Below, piece after piece: positions 54,703 through 57,514 of a stretch of DNA of 57,514 nt. Position numbers and translations under genes: made by a program. The notes beneath the pieces are model-generated. The model saw nothing but the letters and a program-made list of their open reading frames with translations. It had not been told where the DNA came from and ran no database searches. Origin of the DNA: an uncultured Granulosicoccaceae bacterium. GTDB lineage: Bacteria > Pseudomonadota > Gammaproteobacteria > Granulosicoccales > Granulosicoccaceae. The stretch lies in the NCBI GenBank assembly GCA_938003855.1, contig CALKXD010000223.1, forward strand, positions 1 through 57,514. The letters are read 5' to 3'. The stretch's first letter is position 1. Every line of letters begins with the position of its first letter.

Positions 54703-55200
54703 TTTAATATTACTCGCGTCAGGCAGCATCAGTGATTATCTCTGGTATTTTTACATAGCGGCGGGTTGCCTGCATCAGTCATAAGGCAAGCCGGTGTCGG
54801 GGTATGGTGCTTTCAATCAAGTACCCTGTGGCATCAGGTCAGTGGCCGGGACAGTCTGTTTGTTCAGCGGCAACACGTAAAAACGCGGCAACGCCAGTCG
54901 TCCCGGGTGCATAGTAGGCGGCAAAACAGGGAAATTGGCTGTCTCGTTAGTATTTGTCCACTTCTGATGGTTAAATTCCTAGTCGATCAAACAAGCTCAA
55001 TCGAAGAGGCTTTTCCGTTGACCGCGTGCCTCTTATACTGACAGCCGATTGATGTACGGATCTGGCCGTGACCACGCTACGCCGCTACGATGAGTGTGAG
55101 GTGCGTTGCCAGGCAATGGTAACTCAACCTGCCCGTGGCAACAGACGGCAAACCAGCACTGCAGCAGAGTTTACAAATGACACCGTTTAAGGAACAGGAA
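54703..55200. other. 498-bp intergenic region
   Basis: It lies between the divergent GMC oxidoreductase leader and the 3-hydroxyisobutyrate-dehydrogenase-like gene. Only short frames are present, with no recognised product. A frame open from 55135 is the upstream extension of the next gene and is probably untranslated. Confidence 0.4.
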
Positions 55201-56082
55201 ATGACAAAAGTTGGATTTATCGGGCTTGGCAACATGGGGCTGCCGATGGCGAAAAACCTGCAGGCAGCGGGTTTCGAGGTTGTCGGGTTTGATCTCAGCG
55301 ACACCGCGCGCAATGGCGCTGAAGCGGACGGCATTGATGTGGTAACCACTGCAGTCGGCGCGGCGGAGAATGCCGATATTGTCATCACGATGCTGCCCAA
55401 TGGCGACATCGCGAAATCTGTCGCTGAAGAGCTGTTATCCATCATGCCCGCCGGTCGCCTGTTGATCGATAGTTCTACCATTGATGTCGCCTCTGCACGG
55501 GATATCCACAGCCTGGCCCGCACCAGCGGTATGCTGTGCCTTGACGCGCCGGTATCCGGTGGCGTCGGCGGTGCTTCTGCAGGCACCCTGACATTTATGG
55601 TCGGGGGCAGCGCCGAGGCTTTTGACGCGGGTAGATCCTCACTGGACATCATGGGGCAGAAGTCAGTGTTCTGTGGTGATGGTGGTGCTGGTCAGGCTGC
55701 CAAAATTTGCAATAACATGCTGCTGGGTATCTCCATGATCGGTGCGTGTGAAGCATTTGCACTGGCAGAGAAACTTGGTTTGGATCAGGCCAGTTTGTTT
55801 GACGTGGTGTCAACCTCATCTGGCAGTTGCTGGTCAGTCAATACCTATTGTCCTGTTCCCGGCGTCGGGCCGCAAAGTCCGGCAGACAACAATTACCTGC
55901 CCGGGTTTGCAGCGTCATTGATGCTCAAGGACCTGAATCTGGCAATGAATGCCGCAAGTGCAGCCGGTGCCACCACAACCATGGGCGCTGAAGCAACAGC
56001 GCTGTATAAAAAGATGAACGAACTCGGTCAGGGCGAGCAGGATTTCTCCGCTATGATCAACCTGCTTGGTAAGCTAACCTGA
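55201..56082 (+). CDS. mmsB: 3-hydroxyisobutyrate dehydrogenase-like NAD(P) oxidoreductase
   Basis: A beta-hydroxyacid dehydrogenase (293 aa). The N-terminal Rossmann motif is VGFIGLGNMGLPMAKNL, the substrate loop is DAPVSGGVGGASAGTLTFMVGG, and the catalytic Lys lies in GGAGQAAKICNNMLLG. A C-terminal helical region includes KDLNLAMNAA. The type fits MmsB of valine degradation, though tartronate-semialdehyde reductases look similar; no mmsA neighbour is present. The ATG at 55201 directly begins the Rossmann fold and is preferred to upstream starts. Confidence 0.85.
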   Translation: MTKVGFIGLGNMGLPMAKNLQAAGFEVVGFDLSDTARNGAEADGIDVVTTAVGAAENADIVITMLPNGDIAKSVAEELLSIMPAGRLLIDSSTIDVASARDIHSLARTSGMLCLDAPVSGGVGGASAGTLTFMVGGSAEAFDAGRSSLDIMGQKSVFCGDGGAGQAAKICNNMLLGISMIGACEAFALAEKLGLDQASLFDVVSTSSGSCWSVNTYCPVPGVGPQSPADNNYLPGFAASLMLKDLNLAMNAASAAGATTTMGAEATALYKKMNELGQGEQDFSAMINLLGKLT

Positions 56083-56297
56083 TCCCTTAATCTAGAGCGC
56101 TTTGCACCCCGATGTGTTCTGGCTGATAGTATCACTAAATGTATAGGTGACTGGCCAAACAGGGTCGCAAAGACTTCAATCACCGTAAGGTGCCACAATG
56201 CCACAGTGCTATTCAGCGGGTCATCGCAACATCGCTGATTCGCTTTCGTCCATCGCAAACTCATCACGGTTTTTCAGCGTAGTAACCTACTAACAAT

Positions 56298-57221
56298 ATG
56301 ATTGAAAAAGTAGCAATTCTGGGCGCTGGCGCATTAGGGGCTGTGTATGCCAGTATCTTTCACCAGGCAGGTATCACCACCAGATTAGTCGCCAGAGGGG
56401 AGCGGTATCATAGGCTTCTGCGTGAAGGGTTCTATATAAATGAGGTGCATCGTCAGGTGCCGGTCCTTGACGTTGCTGACTCTGACGCTTGCTTCTCCGC
56501 AGACCTTATAATAGTGGCCACCAAGTATCATGATCTTGCCGATGCACTACCCGATCTTGCCGGGCTGGTTCATTCCAAAACAATTTTTATCTCACTGCTG
56601 AACGGGCTTACCAGTGAGTCTATTATCGGACAATCGTATGACAGTAATAACGTCCTGCTGTCTATTGCAATGAATCTGGATGCTCGCCGCGAAGGCAACA
56701 GAATTTATCACTCACGACCACCGTTGTTAATCTTTGGCGACGCCTGCAATCTGAATCCCGGATCCAGAGTGCTGGCAGTCCAGGACGTACTCGATAAGGC
56801 TGGCATCAGCTACCAGACGCCAGTCGACATGCAGCGATCGGTTTGGTGGAAATTTATGGTAAATGTAGGAATGAACCAGTCGTCTGCAGTGACGGGCGCT
56901 ACCTATGGCCGCTATAAATCAGAACCCGCTCTGCGCTGGTTAAAGGAATCACTGATGCGGGAAGTCATTGCAGTGGCTCAGGCAGAAGGAGTTGACTTGA
57001 GAGAAGAAGACGCAACCAGCTTCTATGAAACCCTGGATATCATCGCCGGGGACGGCAAGACGTCAATGCTCCAGGATATCCAGGCGTTGCGAAAAACCGA
57101 AGTAGATATGTTTGCACCTGTGGTAATAGAACTGGGCCAGAAACACCGTATCCCCACACCGGTCAACGAGACTATTCTGACGGTGATACGTTCGCTGGAA
57201 ATGCAGTACAGCGATGCTTGA
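56298..57221 (+). CDS. Ketopantoate reductase family (ApbA/PanE) oxidoreductase
   Basis: A 307-aa NADP-dependent reductase with VAILGAGALGAVYASIF at the N-terminus, LLNGLTSESIIGQ in the middle, and WWKFMVNVGMNQSSAVTGATYG plus KTSMLQDIQALRKTEVDMFAP in the C-terminal helical domain. The Lys and Asn of the WKFMVN region match the family's active-site positions. It is one of two family members in the window and diverges from the other (31171-32091). Whether either makes pantoate is unclear. 215 bp separate it from the upstream dehydrogenase. Confidence 0.88.
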   Translation: MIEKVAILGAGALGAVYASIFHQAGITTRLVARGERYHRLLREGFYINEVHRQVPVLDVADSDACFSADLIIVATKYHDLADALPDLAGLVHSKTIFISLLNGLTSESIIGQSYDSNNVLLSIAMNLDARREGNRIYHSRPPLLIFGDACNLNPGSRVLAVQDVLDKAGISYQTPVDMQRSVWWKFMVNVGMNQSSAVTGATYGRYKSEPALRWLKESLMREVIAVAQAEGVDLREEDATSFYETLDIIAGDGKTSMLQDIQALRKTEVDMFAPVVIELGQKHRIPTPVNETILTVIRSLEMQYSDA

Positions 57222-57356
57222 GTCAGCCGTTTAGTGAATCATCTCTGTGCGTGCAGTACGTTTATCCTGCGCCCGGATTAGTAGCACGCGCATGAAGCTG
57301 TGCAACTGTTCAATGCGTAACAGCGCATCCTGACTTCCAGCGTGGCTGCGTTAACC

Positions 57357-57421
57357 GTGCCGGGTATTCTATCCGGCAAATAAGCAGAGCCAACCCCTGC
57401 TGCTGTAAAATACCCGGGCAC
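57357..57421. terminator. Inverted repeat downstream of the PanE-like gene
   Basis: GTGCCGGGTATT (57357-57368) and AATACCCGGGCAC (57409-57421) pair with one bulged base around a 40-nt loop that itself holds a GCAG/CTGC stem. It lies just before the repeat copy at 57431. It could end the transcript of the PanE-like gene, though no U-run follows. Confidence 0.4.
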
Positions 57422-57430
57422 CATTAATTA

Positions 57431-57514
57431 GTGCCCATCCAGCAACAAGCGCTACTGCGTACCACTCAGGCACGCAATCTTTTGCCGACCACAGGTAGTT
57501 ACGTAAGAACAACT
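57431..57514. repeat. Palindromic MITE-like repeat, copy 2 (cut by the window edge)
   Basis: It begins GTGCCCATCCAG after a TTA and matches the left 84 bp of the element at 18482 with about 10 substitutions and no gaps. The right half lies beyond the window. As with copy 1, the flanking dinucleotide is TA. It follows a convergent or intergenic position after the PanE-like gene. Confidence 0.8.

Noticed and set aside
55077-55652. 191-codon minus-strand frame opposite the hydroxyisobutyrate-dehydrogenase-like gene
   Set aside because: Its composition is low-complexity Ser/Ala/Pro, and the plus-strand gene has clear Rossmann and catalytic motifs.

Overview
The window looks like a chromosomal segment of a free-living, probably marine, gammaproteobacterium. 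The housekeeping genes (TsaD, RpsU, YqeY, GltD, HemE, PlsY, PBP1A) and a caa3-type cytochrome oxidase operon with CtaG, SURF1 and CtaB fit that group. The catabolic half resembles the transporter-rich genomes of Granulosicoccus-like marine heterotrophs. The taxon is an inference from gene content only. No rRNA, tRNA, phage, integrase, complete IS or CRISPR was seen.

Layout. 1-9.2 kb: housekeeping genes, namely PBP1A(+), then a leftward group rpsU-yqeY-gltD-hemE, then tsaD(+), plsY(-) and a BioC-like methyltransferase(+). 9.4-17.2 kb: aerobic terminal oxidase cluster (DUF2244, coxB with a fused cytochrome c domain, ctaD, a 38-aa membrane peptide, ctaG, ctaE, DUF2909 on the other strand, SURF1, Sco-like protein, ctaB). 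A heme A synthase gene (ctaA) is not in it. 17.4-19.5 kb: an unrecognised exported protein whose stop codon runs into a 158-bp palindromic repeat, then about 0.85 kb without genes. A second, truncated copy of the repeat lies at the right edge of the window.

19.5-26.2 kb: polyol (mannitol/sorbitol-type) uptake and oxidation operon. It holds a binding protein, a terminator-attenuator, two permeases, an AraC regulator, a mannitol dehydrogenase-family enzyme and an ATPase. 26.4-27.7 kb: two small unrelated genes (SnoaL-like and GFA-family).

27.7-45 kb: the most interesting metabolic region. A leftward operon encodes a complete oligopeptide/nickel-type ABC importer, followed by a ketopantoate-reductase-like enzyme, a TPP-dependent enzyme, a transthyretin-like protein lacking the usual C-terminal YRGS, and a GcvT/DmdA-like folate-dependent methyltransferase. 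It has a neighbouring LysR gene and three 18-bp tandem repeats upstream. Divergently lie an MttB-family (non-pyrrolysine) methyltransferase, an S51 peptidase, a TctC binding protein, a TctA-TctB fusion, and an opposing Asp/Glu racemase. Together they suggest uptake and demethylation of a methylated, probably nitrogen- or sulfur-containing, organic solute. The substrate cannot be read from sequence.

45.4-57.5 kb: a 1028-aa protein with an ABC-exporter membrane domain, a nucleotide-binding domain in which every ATPase motif is degraded and a large insertion is present, and a C-terminal cyclic-nucleotide-binding-like domain. This is the strongest candidate for an undescribed system. It is followed by an MFS exporter, a class III aminotransferase with an MFS transporter, a GMC oxidoreductase preceded by a small repeat-bearing leader ORF, a 3-hydroxyisobutyrate-dehydrogenase-like enzyme and a second ketopantoate-reductase-like enzyme.
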